Below, in pieces: positions 46,170 to 55,337 of a stretch of 64,000 nucleotides of DNA. Position 1 is the first letter of the stretch; every line of letters starts with the position of its first letter. Below the pieces are notes generated by a model. It saw nothing but the letters and a program-made list of their open reading frames with translations, did no database searches and was not told where the DNA came from. Both the position numbers and the translations under genes were made by a program. Source of the stretch: Kyrpidia spormannii (lineage in GTDB: Bacteria; Bacillota; Bacilli; Kyrpidiales; Kyrpidiaceae); the NCBI RefSeq assembly GCF_002804065.1, contig NZ_CP024955.1, positions 1,178,001 to 1,242,000 on the forward strand. The letters are read 5' to 3'.

Positions 46170-46456
46170 TGAGACGATGTTCCCGGCTTTTGCATGGGTT
46201 TGGTTTGCATGAGTGGGCGGAATCCGACCGGGCTCGACTCGCGTTCGCTTTCCACATGCGCTTCACCAAGCGAACCCGAGATGAAGCGCACAAAAGTGGT
46301 GATCGCCTGGTGGATGGGTACGCACGGATCGAACAACTCGCGTGGGACGGGTTCCATGAAGGCCATACCTTGCAGGCCGCGGTCGAAGCCTATCGAGACC
46401 GGTACAGCTGCTATCCGGAGGCTGTGTTGGCCGATAAGGTCTACCGGAACCGATAG
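46170..46456 (+). pseudogene. IS5/IS1182-type transposase remnant
   Basis: A fragment without a proper start reads IEQLAWDGFHEGHTLQAAVE then YRDRYSCYPEAVLADKVYRN, stop. This is a piece of the DDE domain around the second Asp of IS1182-like transposases. The flanks are lost; no ends were found. Confidence 0.65.
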
Positions 46457-46562
46457 CCAGGCTCATTTCTCATTCAAATGTCAGAGTGATGTTCCCTGAG
46501 AGAGGATGGGGGGAAATGAGACACGTTTAGTCGAAGACATTTACATGATAGGGGTGAGGGGC

Positions 46563-48020
46563 ATGGAGAATTTGGATGTATTTGTCGACTTCGCAAAAAA
46601 CATGATGAAGCAAGACGTTGTCATTGCTCCTTGGTTAACTTGGGGGGACGGACAAAATCGAATCCCCACCCATTTGCAGCGCGACATTGAGGGGATTGCG
46701 GAGAGGTTCGCGCATTTGCATTGGCGTCCGGACTGGCGGATCACTCTTACCGGGAGTTATCCCATCAGCAGGAACCGAGTTGCGGAAGCTTACCGAGAAA
46801 CGGTTTCCAGCACCGCGGTGTATTTGAGTCATCTGGAGCTTGGCCAATTGAATGTAACCGAAGAAATGGTAAAAGTCGCAGAAAGGTTAACCGAAAACTT
46901 TGTCGCTCAAACCGATCCAAAGGTTTTTGTGACGTTCTACCTTCTGACGGTCATATATGAAGACCTACAAGCATTGGAGTACTACGGCTCGATGCAAGCG
47001 AATGATTTTGTCCGAGGACACTTGCACAGACCCTGGGGGACGGAGACGCTCAGTGGGGAGCTTGAAGCCGCCGTCTCTGCTGAGGCGGTCGAAGTCGACA
47101 CTGCTGCCGACCTTGTGCGACTGACTTCTCGGGGCAAGGAAATGTTGCATTACATTGAAGGGATATTTCGTGAATCCGGGTTTTTCACATCCCGATCCAA
47201 GCTGATTCGACTCAATAATTTCAATCATGTGGATGATATCGCTTCCATGATGGAAGCGCTGGTTCCAACTGCATGTGAGCACAGGAAAACGGTGGTTGAA
47301 CTCAGCGGCATTCAGCCCGGCATGGCTGTGCTCGAATTGGGCAGCGGCACCGGTGCACTGACATTTGAGGCCGGGTTGTTCCAAAGGGTTGGACCCGATG
47401 GCCGTCTGGTCGCAACTGATCCGTCCACAAGTATGCTGGCATCGGTGAGGCGCAAACGAGAATCTTACAACGCCCATTGGGTGGAAGTCGTCCATGGGAA
47501 GGCCGAACGTCTGCCCTTTCCCGCGAACACGTTTGACAGTGTGATTGGATACGCTTTTCTGCACCTGACTGACATGGACGAGGCGCTGAGGGAGATCGCC
47601 AGGGTGTTAAAACCCGGCGGGTCATTGATCACATTGCATCCATTGCATTTTCCCGCTCGGAATGAGTTCTTCTTAGAATGGTTTGCACCATTGCTAAAGA
47701 CGGGGGGCACGCCCAGGAATCAGGACAATCTGCCCGGACCTGATACTGTCCCATCGGCGATGGAGCCGCACTATGAGATTGTCCATCTTCAAAGCCTCGA
47801 CTTGGAAATGCATTATACTTCACCGCGCACGGTCGTGGAATTTTTTGTGGGGATTGTCGATGTTTTTGAGGAACAGATGGCAACGCTTCCATGGCGTGCG
47901 CGTCATGACATGGTCCAGCAACTCATCAAGAGAGGAGAGGAGGTATGCCGAAAGTATCCACCCGAAAGTCTTGTCGAGATGCATCCTGGTCAGTTCATTC
48001 GGGCAATCGTGCGAAAGTAG
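46563..48020 (+). CDS. SAM-dependent methyltransferase with long N-terminal domain
   Basis: 485 residues from ATG 46563 (AGGGGTGAGGGG upstream). The C-terminal half is a class I methyltransferase: motif I VLELGSGTGALTFE, acidic VATDPS, and motif post-II SVIGYAFLHLTDMDEALREIARVLKPGG as in the UbiE/Coq5 type. The N-terminal 230 residues are helical with ITLTGSYPISRNRVAEAYRE and a winged-helix-like part. Substrate unknown. The gene stands alone, followed by a small stem-loop. Confidence 0.83.
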   Translation: MENLDVFVDFAKNMMKQDVVIAPWLTWGDGQNRIPTHLQRDIEGIAERFAHLHWRPDWRITLTGSYPISRNRVAEAYRETVSSTAVYLSHLELGQLNVTEEMVKVAERLTENFVAQTDPKVFVTFYLLTVIYEDLQALEYYGSMQANDFVRGHLHRPWGTETLSGELEAAVSAEAVEVDTAADLVRLTSRGKEMLHYIEGIFRESGFFTSRSKLIRLNNFNHVDDIASMMEALVPTACEHRKTVVELSGIQPGMAVLELGSGTGALTFEAGLFQRVGPDGRLVATDPSTSMLASVRRKRESYNAHWVEVVHGKAERLPFPANTFDSVIGYAFLHLTDMDEALREIARVLKPGGSLITLHPLHFPARNEFFLEWFAPLLKTGGTPRNQDNLPGPDTVPSAMEPHYEIVHLQSLDLEMHYTSPRTVVEFFVGIVDVFEEQMATLPWRARHDMVQQLIKRGEEVCRKYPPESLVEMHPGQFIRAIVRK

Positions 48021-48058
48021 GTTTCGGGGTGGGCGTTTCCGGCGTAAACTTTCTAAAG

Positions 48059-48075
48059 TTCCCTCTCTGAGGGAA
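48059..48075 (+). terminator. Short stem-loop behind the methyltransferase
   Basis: TTCCCTC/GAGGGAA with 3-base loop; no T-run. Confidence 0.4.
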
Positions 48076-48401
48076 AGGATGCCTGTGCGAAAACGGCCTT
48101 CGAAGCGTTGACGCCGGGACGGCAGCGGGCATACATCCTGTATTTTTCTCAGGTTAAGCAATCCAAGACATGGCAAACACGAGGAGAAGCCGATCGCAGG
48201 GAGGCTTTCCCCTTAATCCCAACTCTTGAATCCATTCACAGCTCAACCCACCGCAAACGGCGAAGAGCCAGTATTTTTGCGTGGCAACCGACAGATTCGC
48301 ATGGATGGCGTCTGACCTGGCTTCCATGCACGGCCCGAAGCAGGTGCGGCTGTGGTATAGAAAAACTTCCACCCCTCATGATGCGACCATCGGGTGATGG
48401 T
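48076..48401. other. Intergenic stretch, possible transposase debris
   Basis: No frame with start, ribosome site and similarity. Sequence at 48225-48300 looks like decayed coding DNA but could not be assigned. Confidence 0.4.
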
Positions 48402-49403
48402 TCACATAGGACTCGAAGATATCTTGTCTCGCTTGTCGTTCTGACTGTACAATTGTTCGACGTCGTCCCAGTGCTCGAGAAGGACATTGACCATGGCGGG
48501 GTCGAATTGCCGACCGCGCTTTTCACGTAAGTACTCCTGGACACTTGAGCTGCTCCAAGGGGTTTTATACGGGCGACGGGACAAAAGTGCGTCCGTCACA
48601 TCTGCGACAGCCACAATTCGCGCACTTTCAGGGATTTCATCGCCTCGAAGGCCATTGGGATAGCCGCCGTCCACATGTTCGTGGTGGCACTCGGCAATGT
48701 CCTTGGCCATGACCAAAGCTTCGTTGTATCCGTAGATTTTGGCCATGTTGTCATTGAGGCGCATCAGGAGTTCAGCCCCCATGGTGGTGTGTGTCTCGAC
48801 CAGGCGCCGTTCCTGGTGGGTCAAGGGACCCGGCCTGAACAGAAGTTCCCTGGGAATGTACAGTTTTCCCACGTCGTGCAGGACCGAGGCTGTGCCCACC
48901 CATGTCGCCTGAATCTCCGGCCATCCCAGCCATCGGGTCAAGAATGTAGAAATGTGTCTCACCCGGAACAGGTGGGGTGCCACCGAAGGATCCCCGGCTT
49001 CGGCAATTTCGGCGATCAGGAAAAACAACTGCTGGTAGGAATCTGAAATGTCCTGTGAGGTGATGTTCTGAACGTCCCGACAAACGCCGAGATAATAGAG
49101 TCCGTCAGGACGATGCACGGGTGTGATGGTCAAAGAAGAGTTCCAGAGACGGCCGTCCGGACGGCGGTTGGTGAGGATGCCTTTCCAAACTTGGGCGTTT
49201 CCAAGGCACTCTTTCATCGACCGGTATACCGAAGGGTGCGTCAATCCGGATTTGATGTACCCCGCGTCTTTGCCGATGATGTCCTCGCGCCGATAGCCGC
49301 TTGCTTCTTCGTAAGCGTTGTTCACAGTGAGAATTCGGTGATCCGCGTCGGTGACGATCACTGGATCCCCGAGAAGCAGATAAGGATCATACCAAGTTGC
49401 CAT
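48402..49403 (-). CDS. PAS-HD-GYP domain protein with one-residue deletion in the GYP motif
   Basis: 333 residues from ATG 49403. A PAS domain (about 12-125: VTDADHRILTVNNAYEEASG, YYLGVCRDV) is followed by an HD-GYP domain (about 140-320) with VLHDVGKLYIPRE and HTTMGAELL. HD-GYP proteins hydrolyse cyclic di-GMP. The signature HHExxDGxGYP is here HHEHVDGGYPNG: one residue between DG and GYP is missing compared with the paralogue at 51273 (HHEHVDGSGYPKG). Activity is therefore doubtful. The paralogue faces the other way 1.9 kb downstream. Confidence 0.9.
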   Translation of the reverse strand: MATWYDPYLLLGDPVIVTDADHRILTVNNAYEEASGYRREDIIGKDAGYIKSGLTHPSVYRSMKECLGNAQVWKGILTNRRPDGRLWNSSLTITPVHRPDGLYYLGVCRDVQNITSQDISDSYQQLFFLIAEIAEAGDPSVAPHLFRVRHISTFLTRWLGWPEIQATWVGTASVLHDVGKLYIPRELLFRPGPLTHQERRLVETHTTMGAELLMRLNDNMAKIYGYNEALVMAKDIAECHHEHVDGGYPNGLRGDEIPESARIVAVADVTDALLSRRPYKTPWSSSSVQEYLREKRGRQFDPAMVNVLLEHWDDVEQLYSQNDKRDKISSSPM

Positions 49404-50128
49404 TCGTTTTCCCCGCCTTGAGATGCTTGTTGCTTTCAAGATCATGCGCTGTCCCTGCCGGGCAACCGCAAAAAAACTTTTTCTTGCACACGCCGCTGTG
49501 GGTAAGATTCCTCCAAAAAGGGTGACAGCCCGTTCCACCGTTCCTGTGTCCGTCGGGCGGCGGCGCTGGTCCCTTCGGCGTGGTCGGCCGCCGTTGACGC
49601 CGTTTCGCGGATTTGCTTGGTGTCGTGAGCATTCGGGCGTCAAGCGCCCAATTCCGGACAGTTTTTCATTGCCTCCAATCATATAAGATGTAGAGAATTG
49701 GTCCATACATCCAACTTCACGCTTACTCTATAGTGAGAACGTCGGGCAATCAAGGGGCCACCCTGCGCATCGATGAACATTTATAGAAGGAATCATGAAG
49801 AAAGGTAATATGTCCGAGGACTCGCTTTCTTCTTTAGTCGAGCAAGTTTCTGTTGATAAGTGGAGTCGGGAGTTGGATCATCAATTGATGACAAAGGCGG
49901 TCCGAAAAAACAACAAGCAACCCCGCCAGGGAACCCGACGGGGCAGTTTGCCATGCCATGCTCTTCGAACAGGTATTCCAGGCACGGATAGGGGTCCAGA
50001 ACGTTATAACCCAGATAATGGGCATGTCGGACTCAACATGCCGATGGGATTCTTGCTGAAGGTTCGGGGAAAAAAGGGACATCGAAAAAGGCTCGTCTGG
50101 ATACGAGGTTGACAGAACGGGCTCAGGG
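49404..50128. other. Long intergenic stretch
   Basis: No supported gene. Frames on either strand are GC-rich shadows. It holds the terminator at 49904-49943. Confidence 0.5.
49904..49943 (-). terminator. Terminator for the methyltransferase at 50129
   Basis: On the minus strand CCCCG (complement of 49939-49943) pairs with CGGGG (complement of 49921-49925) with inner GGG/CCC pairing, followed by TTGCTTGTTGTTTTTT. Confidence 0.5.
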
Positions 50129-50758
50129 CTATTCATGAGCCTGATCGGCTTTGTTTGGAGAGGCGACGATCATCCGAAAAACATCCACAAAACCAATTAA
50201 CCGCACGCGATCGATAGAAAAACCCGCCAATCGGAGATTTTCCATCGTTTTGCGGTTGACGTTGGCTCCCACCATTCGGACGACGAGGGGATTCAGCACA
50301 TGGAGCAGGAGGGCGATGAGAAGGTGGTCGCTCAGCATGTGTTCGATCATGTACAGGCGCCCCTCCGGCTTGAGGACCCGGCGGATTTCGCGAAGGCCTG
50401 CCACAGGGTCGGGGACGGAACAAAACACACAGGTGGATACCGCGGAGTCAAAGGTATCATCTTCAAATTGTAGATGTTGCACGTCCATGTGAAGCAAGCG
50501 GACCCTCGCCCGACTTTTTTTTGCCCGCTCTTCTGCGTATCTTAGCATGCGGGGGCTGAAATCGATAGCGGTGACGTGGAGCCCTTCCGGATAAAGTGGC
50601 AGATTCACCCCGGTTCCGACGCCCACTTCCAGCACCTCACCTCGAACTTGGTCGAGGAGTTCGGCCCGGTATTTATCCTTCACCATCCGATCCATCTTGT
50701 CAAACAGGGGCGCGATGCGATCATACCGGCGCCGGATTGTATCGGAAAGGTCCGGCAT
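50129..50758 (-). CDS. Class I SAM-dependent methyltransferase (UbiE/PmtA-like)
   Basis: 209 residues from ATG 50758 (GGAGGTGGGGAGG upstream). Motif I VLEVGVGTGVNLPLYP, acidic end of strand 2 in AIDFSPRML, motif II DSAVSTCVFCSVPD and VLKPEGRLYMIEHM. The IRRRYDRIAPLFDKMD start and GFSIDRVRLIGFVDVFRMIVA end fit phospholipid or quinone methyltransferase relatives. Lone gene; substrate unproven. Confidence 0.88.
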   Translation of the reverse strand: MPDLSDTIRRRYDRIAPLFDKMDRMVKDKYRAELLDQVRGEVLEVGVGTGVNLPLYPEGLHVTAIDFSPRMLRYAEERAKKSRARVRLLHMDVQHLQFEDDTFDSAVSTCVFCSVPDPVAGLREIRRVLKPEGRLYMIEHMLSDHLLIALLLHVLNPLVVRMVGANVNRKTMENLRLAGFSIDRVRLIGFVDVFRMIVASPNKADQAHE

Positions 50759-50939
50759 ATGCCTCCCCACCTCCGTTGCTCACGGGCTCGATTTTTAAGC
50801 CTAGGATACCACATGCGTCGAGACCGGTCATGGGCAATATTCCGGCGGTTGATCGGACGGCGGCAAGAGAGCTGTTGAAGGAAATATTATCCGTGGCGAC
50901 GAAACTATAAGAAACAAGAATTGTCGAGGAGGGACTTTC

Positions 50940-51221
50940 ATGGGGACCACGGCTCGAGTTACTCTGCGAGGAACCTCCGACCATTTTCCTGAGCCGCACG
51001 ATATGGAAATATATGTAAATAGTGCGGGGGGGGGGGGGGGGGGGGGTAGTGGCCCATTAATTACAATATATGGATCTTATTATATTTACCCCCACTCTGA
51101 CCATTCTCCGCCATACCCTGCGCCAATTCCTCCGTTCCCCAGACAGGTTTCCGCCTCAGCGGTCTCTCTGTCGAATACGGCCTCGACTTTGCAGAACGTG
51201 ACAGATCGATTTAAAGTGTAG
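50940..51221 (+). CDS. Small unidentified protein with poly-Gly tract
   Basis: 93 residues, ATG with GAGGAGGG seven bases upstream, so translation is likely. Not recognised. N-terminal RVTLRGTSDHFPEPHDMEIY and YVNSA, then seven Gly encoded by a pure G run, then SGPLITIYGSYYIYPHS and a Pro-rich part. The frame depends on the length of the G run. It lies just upstream of the PAS-HD-GYP gene at 51273. Confidence 0.6.
   Translation: MGTTARVTLRGTSDHFPEPHDMEIYVNSAGGGGGGGSGPLITIYGSYYIYPHSDHSPPYPAPIPPFPRQVSASAVSLSNTASTLQNVTDRFKV
51026..51046 (+). repeat. Homopolymeric tract of 21 G
   Basis: The run lies inside the small gene at 50940. Tracts of this length are unstable during replication and are a hallmark of phase-variable genes, but they are also prone to sequencing error. 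Confidence 0.85.
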
Positions 51222-51272
51222 CGGCGCACCTGAACAGCCGGGAACAGTAGATGTACTGGAGGTCAACAACAG

Positions 51273-52277
51273 ATGGGAAACTGGTATGACCCGTATATGC
51301 TTCTCGATGATCCGGTGATTGTAGCCGATGCCCGTCACAGGGTGTTGGCCGTGAACCCGGCGTATGAACGGGCCAGTGGCTTCAGGTGCAAAGATTTGAC
51401 CGGTAAGGAAGCGGTCTATGCGAAACCCAAAGGGTTGATCCCCGGCACCTCCGCATCTGTCTGCGAACACGTGGAACGCGGACAGGGATGGAAAGGGATC
51501 GTAACCTGCGAGCGGGCGGACGGGGAGTTATGGAATTTCTCCCTCACGGTGACACCGGTGCGCGCTTTCGGTCAGGTTTACTACCTTGCGGTGTGCCGCG
51601 ATCTAGAAGAACTCAGGTATCAGGCGATCTCCGAGTCCTACGAACAGCTATTTTTGCTGATTGCACAGTTGGCTGAAACCGGTGACCCGTCGGTGCAGCC
51701 GCACTTGGATCGGGTAGGCCGACTCTCCCGGTCCCTCGCGGAATGGTTGGGATGGCCGGAGGCCCGGGCGAGGTGGTTGGGGATGGCATCGGTCCTGCAC
51801 GACGTGGGAAAGCTGTACATTCCCCGGGAGATCTTGTTCAAACCCGGTCCGTTGACCCCGGCGGAACGGCGGTTGGTGGAAACCCACACGACCCAGGGCG
51901 CCGAACTCCTGACTCGTTTCAGTGAGAATATGGCGAAAATCTACGGCTACAACGAGGCGCTATTAATGGCTCGGGAGATTGCCCAGTGTCACCATGAACA
52001 CGTGGATGGCAGCGGATATCCGAAAGGTCTCCGTGGCGAAGAAATCCCCGAGAGCGCCCGGATCGTCGCCCTGGCGGACGTGACCGATGCCCTTTTTTCG
52101 CACCGTCCCTATAAAATTCCCTGGGCTGCCTCTCAGGTACAGAGGTATTTGCGCACCAAAAGTGGTCGCCAATTCGATCCTAAGATGGTTCGCGTTCTTC
52201 TCGACCACTGGAAGGAAGTGGAGGAACTGTATCGCCTTCAGCCCGCCATCCCCACAGGCATTATCGGTAACGGCTGA
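51273..52277 (+). CDS. PAS-HD-GYP domain protein (c-di-GMP phosphodiesterase-like)
   Basis: 334 residues, ATG with CTGGAGGT upstream. Same architecture as the gene at 48402: PAS domain (VADARHRVLAVNPAYERASG) and HD-GYP domain with VLHDVGKLYIPREILF, HTTQGAELL, the complete HHEHVDGSGYPKG signature and LADVTDALFS. It probably hydrolyses c-di-GMP in response to a PAS-bound signal. The two proteins are alike along their whole length, so they arose by duplication, and they are encoded in opposite directions. Confidence 0.93.
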   Translation: MGNWYDPYMLLDDPVIVADARHRVLAVNPAYERASGFRCKDLTGKEAVYAKPKGLIPGTSASVCEHVERGQGWKGIVTCERADGELWNFSLTVTPVRAFGQVYYLAVCRDLEELRYQAISESYEQLFLLIAQLAETGDPSVQPHLDRVGRLSRSLAEWLGWPEARARWLGMASVLHDVGKLYIPREILFKPGPLTPAERRLVETHTTQGAELLTRFSENMAKIYGYNEALLMAREIAQCHHEHVDGSGYPKGLRGEEIPESARIVALADVTDALFSHRPYKIPWAASQVQRYLRTKSGRQFDPKMVRVLLDHWKEVEELYRLQPAIPTGIIGNG

Positions 52278-52513
52278 GTGTCGTTCTCGTGCCGGCAGCC
52301 GGTGGAAAGGCAGACGGCAGCAGGTTGGGAGGACGATGAGGCCATCGATCCACGGAAATCTTATGTGGACACCGGGCGCATGGGCCCGGTGCCCAATTGT
52401 GGCGGCCGGGTTCGCGTCTGCCCGGATTTGCCCGCTCCCGGGCAGAAACAATGTCGAGAGTTGTCCGCGTCCGCAACGTACGGGGACTCTTGGTATGCCA
52501 ATGATCCTCGGAA

Positions 52514-53962
52514 TTACAGTGAGTCCCCGCGGTCCGGGCGAAGTTCATACAGAATATAACGGAACTTGCGCTCGTTGATACCTAACACCTTGCAGACTTT
52601 GCTTTTATCTTTTTGGTACTTAAACCACAGGTGTTCCACAACCCGGAATAACACTTCACGATTCAATTGTTTCAGGGTTTGCTCGAGTTCCTCCAACGTG
52701 CAGTCCTTTTTTTGCAGCCAATCCTGAAGGATCCTTTTTGTCAGTTGATCGAGATCTTGATCCCAGGAGAAACCATCCGGATCCTGCCTGCAGCCCTCCA
52801 CCGCGTGCCGAATTCTGGCCGGGAGATGCTCCGGAGTGATCGGCCCCTTGCCCGCCAGAGCCATGGCATGGCGAAGGGCCTGATTCAGTTCTCGCACGTT
52901 TCCCGGCCAGGCGTAGGCGGTCAAATACCGTTCGACGTCTGGTGACACGTGGTCTTCCGGAAAATCCTGTCGCTTCAAGAAATCCCTCATCATGAGCAAA
53001 ATGTCGTCCTTTCGATACCGAAGCGGGGGAATTTCCAGACGAATGCCATCCAACCGGTACAAAAGATCTTCCCGAAACGTCCCCTCGGCGGCCAATTGAT
53101 CCACCGGGCGATTGGTGGCGGACAAGATCCGGGCGTCGCTGCGAATGGGCGATCGTCCGCCAACTCGCAAAAACTCTTTCTGTTCCAGAACCCGAAGCAG
53201 TACCGTCTGGAGGCGGACGGGCATGTCTGCCACCTCATCGAGCAGCAGGGTCCCTTTGTTGGCCAGTTCCAGCAGTCCCTGACGGGTTTCCGTTGCCCCG
53301 GTGAACGACCCCTTTTCGTGTCCGAAGAGTTCACTTTCCAGCAATGTATCGGAAATAGCTGCGCAATTGATGGCCAAGAAGGGGTTGTTCTGCCGGGAAC
53401 TCGCCTCATGCACAAACCGCGCCACCTGCTCTTTTCCCACCCCGGTCTCACCCAGGATCAGAATCGGGATGTCTGAATCGGCGATGCGCATGGCGATTCG
53501 CAGAATGGGCAGCAACGGGGAATTCGCAGAGCAGATCATCCCAATCTTTCGGAGGATCGGACACAGATCCGGCCAGGGGTCATCCTCGTCCCGGTTTGGG
53601 TCGGGTTGCTTTAAATAAACACCCAGTTGGCGCTGCAGTTGATCGATATCTGTGAAGGGCTTTTCGATAAAATCCCGGGCTCCTGCTTTCATGGCCTGCA
53701 CGGCGGTCTTCACCGAGGCGTATCCGGTGATGGCTATGACGGCACAATGGGGGTGCTTTCGGGTGATCTGGTTGATCAGCTGGACCCCATCCACCGGGCC
53801 GAAACGAATGTCCACCAATGCGAGATGGAACTCCTTCTCCAATTGGAGGTTAAACTCTTCCACGGTGTGTGCTGAAGACGTCGCGACCCCGCGTTGGGCA
53901 AAAAAGCGTTGGAAAAAACGGGTGATCCCGGGATCGTCATCAACGACCAGGACGTGGATCAT
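52514..53962 (-). CDS. NtrC-family sigma-54-dependent response regulator
   Basis: 482 residues. Receiver domain with VVDDDPG, phosphoacceptor Asp51 and Lys101; AAA+ domain with Walker A GETGVGKE (171-178), sigma-54 contact loop in the GSFTGA form (218-223), Walker B LLLDEVAD; and a C-terminal Fis-type helix-turn-helix (KVCKVLGINERKFRYILYEL). It overlaps the histidine kinase gene by 23 bases and forms one unit with it and the Fe-dependent alcohol dehydrogenase upstream. The likely target is the -24/-12 promoter of the AdhP gene at 57982. Confidence 0.95.
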   Translation of the reverse strand: MIHVLVVDDDPGITRFFQRFFAQRGVATSSAHTVEEFNLQLEKEFHLALVDIRFGPVDGVQLINQITRKHPHCAVIAITGYASVKTAVQAMKAGARDFIEKPFTDIDQLQRQLGVYLKQPDPNRDEDDPWPDLCPILRKIGMICSANSPLLPILRIAMRIADSDIPILILGETGVGKEQVARFVHEASSRQNNPFLAINCAAISDTLLESELFGHEKGSFTGATETRQGLLELANKGTLLLDEVADMPVRLQTVLLRVLEQKEFLRVGGRSPIRSDARILSATNRPVDQLAAEGTFREDLLYRLDGIRLEIPPLRYRKDDILLMMRDFLKRQDFPEDHVSPDVERYLTAYAWPGNVRELNQALRHAMALAGKGPITPEHLPARIRHAVEGCRQDPDGFSWDQDLDQLTKRILQDWLQKKDCTLEELEQTLKQLNREVLFRVVEHLWFKYQKDKSKVCKVLGINERKFRYILYELRPDRGDSL

Positions 53963-55298
53963 TGTGCGTCACCTCACCTCCCTGGGTTGAGTGGACGGCG
54001 GGAAGAAGGACGGAAAACACAGTGCCCTCGGGGCCCGTGTTTTCCAGGAGCACATCCCCACCGTATTTTCGAGCAATGCGCCGAGCGCTGCTCAGTCCCA
54101 GTCCGGTGCCCTTCCCGGGAGGCTTGGAGGTGATGAATGGTTTAAACAAATCCGGCAAGATGGATGGATCAATTCCGGGCCCGGTGTCGCTGCATCTCAA
54201 CAAGAGGCTCCCGTCTTTTCGGTTGCCCGATAGGATCAACCGACGCACGGGCTGATCTTGCATGGCATCGCAAGCATTCGAAAGGAGATGAGTCACCATT
54301 TGGACCAACTCCGAGGAGACGCCCCAAGTGTACAACGGACCTTGGGAGAAAAACAAACGAACATCGATGGCCCGCTCTTTGAACACGCAATAAAGGCTTT
54401 GAAGCGCATCATCGACGATCCGCTCCAACGAGGTCACTTCAGGCTGCAGATGAACCTCTCCGCCCCGGGCCACCACCAACAAGCGTTGCACCGCATCCCT
54501 GCACCGCAGTCCGGCCGACAGAATGTCTTCCCCCAATTCCCGCAGCATTCCTTCATCCAACTGCTTCATCAACAACTGAGCATTACCGAGAAGAATGGTG
54601 AGAGGGCCATTGAGCTCATGGGCCACCTCGCCAGCGATTTCGCCCATGATGGCAAACCGGTTGATTTGGCGCAATTCACGTTGGTAGCGTTGAATCCGTC
54701 GATACAAGAGCGCATTTTCTAAGCATACCTGGAGATGGTCGGTGAAGCGGGCCAGGAACTGTTCGTCTTTCGTCCAGGCTGTAGATCGGGGGTGGAATGT
54801 AAGGATCAACGCCCCGAAGCGGGCATTCGCCCTTCCCAAAAGGCGAAACCAAAAGCGATCGTCCTCGGCTGCCAGGAAGTCTGCTTCCATGATCCCCTCG
54901 GCGCGAAAATCTCCCCCAAGCCCTTCGGCACTCGGCAAGTCTTTGTCCAATGTCGTGCACCGGTCACCCGGAACCGGTATCATGGTGGCGTTGCGACCGG
55001 ATGTATCGTAGATCGTCAGTGTCGTTTGATCCTCAATTTCTCGCAGAGTTAGAATAATGCGGTTTAAACCCGGCCATCCCTCCAAAAGAGAACCGAGAAA
55101 TCCCACCCATTCCACAGGAGATGCCTGAACGTGAAACTCGGTGACAAGGCGATTCAGCAATTCCAACTGGACATTGCGTGTGGCCAAGGTGTACACAGTC
55201 TGCTGAAGTTCTCGGTAGTATGTTTTTTTGGACGAATAAACCCCCGTCAGTCTTTCCAGTAACTGATCCAATTTTTCGGGTGTCGTCAAGGCACTCAC
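53940..55298 (-). CDS. Sensor histidine kinase with GAF-like domain
   Basis: 452 residues, GTG start with GGGGA upstream. No membrane helix is seen, so it is a soluble sensor. A GAF-like domain (about 55-195) precedes the HisKA domain with His227 in GEVAHELNGPLTILLGNA, and the ATPase domain has NACDAMQD, DTGPGIDPSILPDLFKPF and GTGLGLSSARRIA. It is the partner of the overlapping NtrC-type regulator. A cytoplasmic ligand such as an aldehyde, alcohol or redox signal is a guess from the neighbouring dehydrogenases. Confidence 0.93.
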   Translation of the reverse strand: MSALTTPEKLDQLLERLTGVYSSKKTYYRELQQTVYTLATRNVQLELLNRLVTEFHVQASPVEWVGFLGSLLEGWPGLNRIILTLREIEDQTTLTIYDTSGRNATMIPVPGDRCTTLDKDLPSAEGLGGDFRAEGIMEADFLAAEDDRFWFRLLGRANARFGALILTFHPRSTAWTKDEQFLARFTDHLQVCLENALLYRRIQRYQRELRQINRFAIMGEIAGEVAHELNGPLTILLGNAQLLMKQLDEGMLRELGEDILSAGLRCRDAVQRLLVVARGGEVHLQPEVTSLERIVDDALQSLYCVFKERAIDVRLFFSQGPLYTWGVSSELVQMVTHLLSNACDAMQDQPVRRLILSGNRKDGSLLLRCSDTGPGIDPSILPDLFKPFITSKPPGKGTGLGLSSARRIARKYGGDVLLENTGPEGTVFSVLLPAVHSTQGGEVTHNDPRPGR

Positions 55299-55337
55299 CG
55301 TCCATTCCCCACACGAGTGCCACGCCGGGTCGACATT

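Noticed and set aside
49795-50112. A 105-residue plus-strand gene
   Set aside because: It runs through the hairpin that terminates the minus-strand methyltransferase and has no family resemblance.
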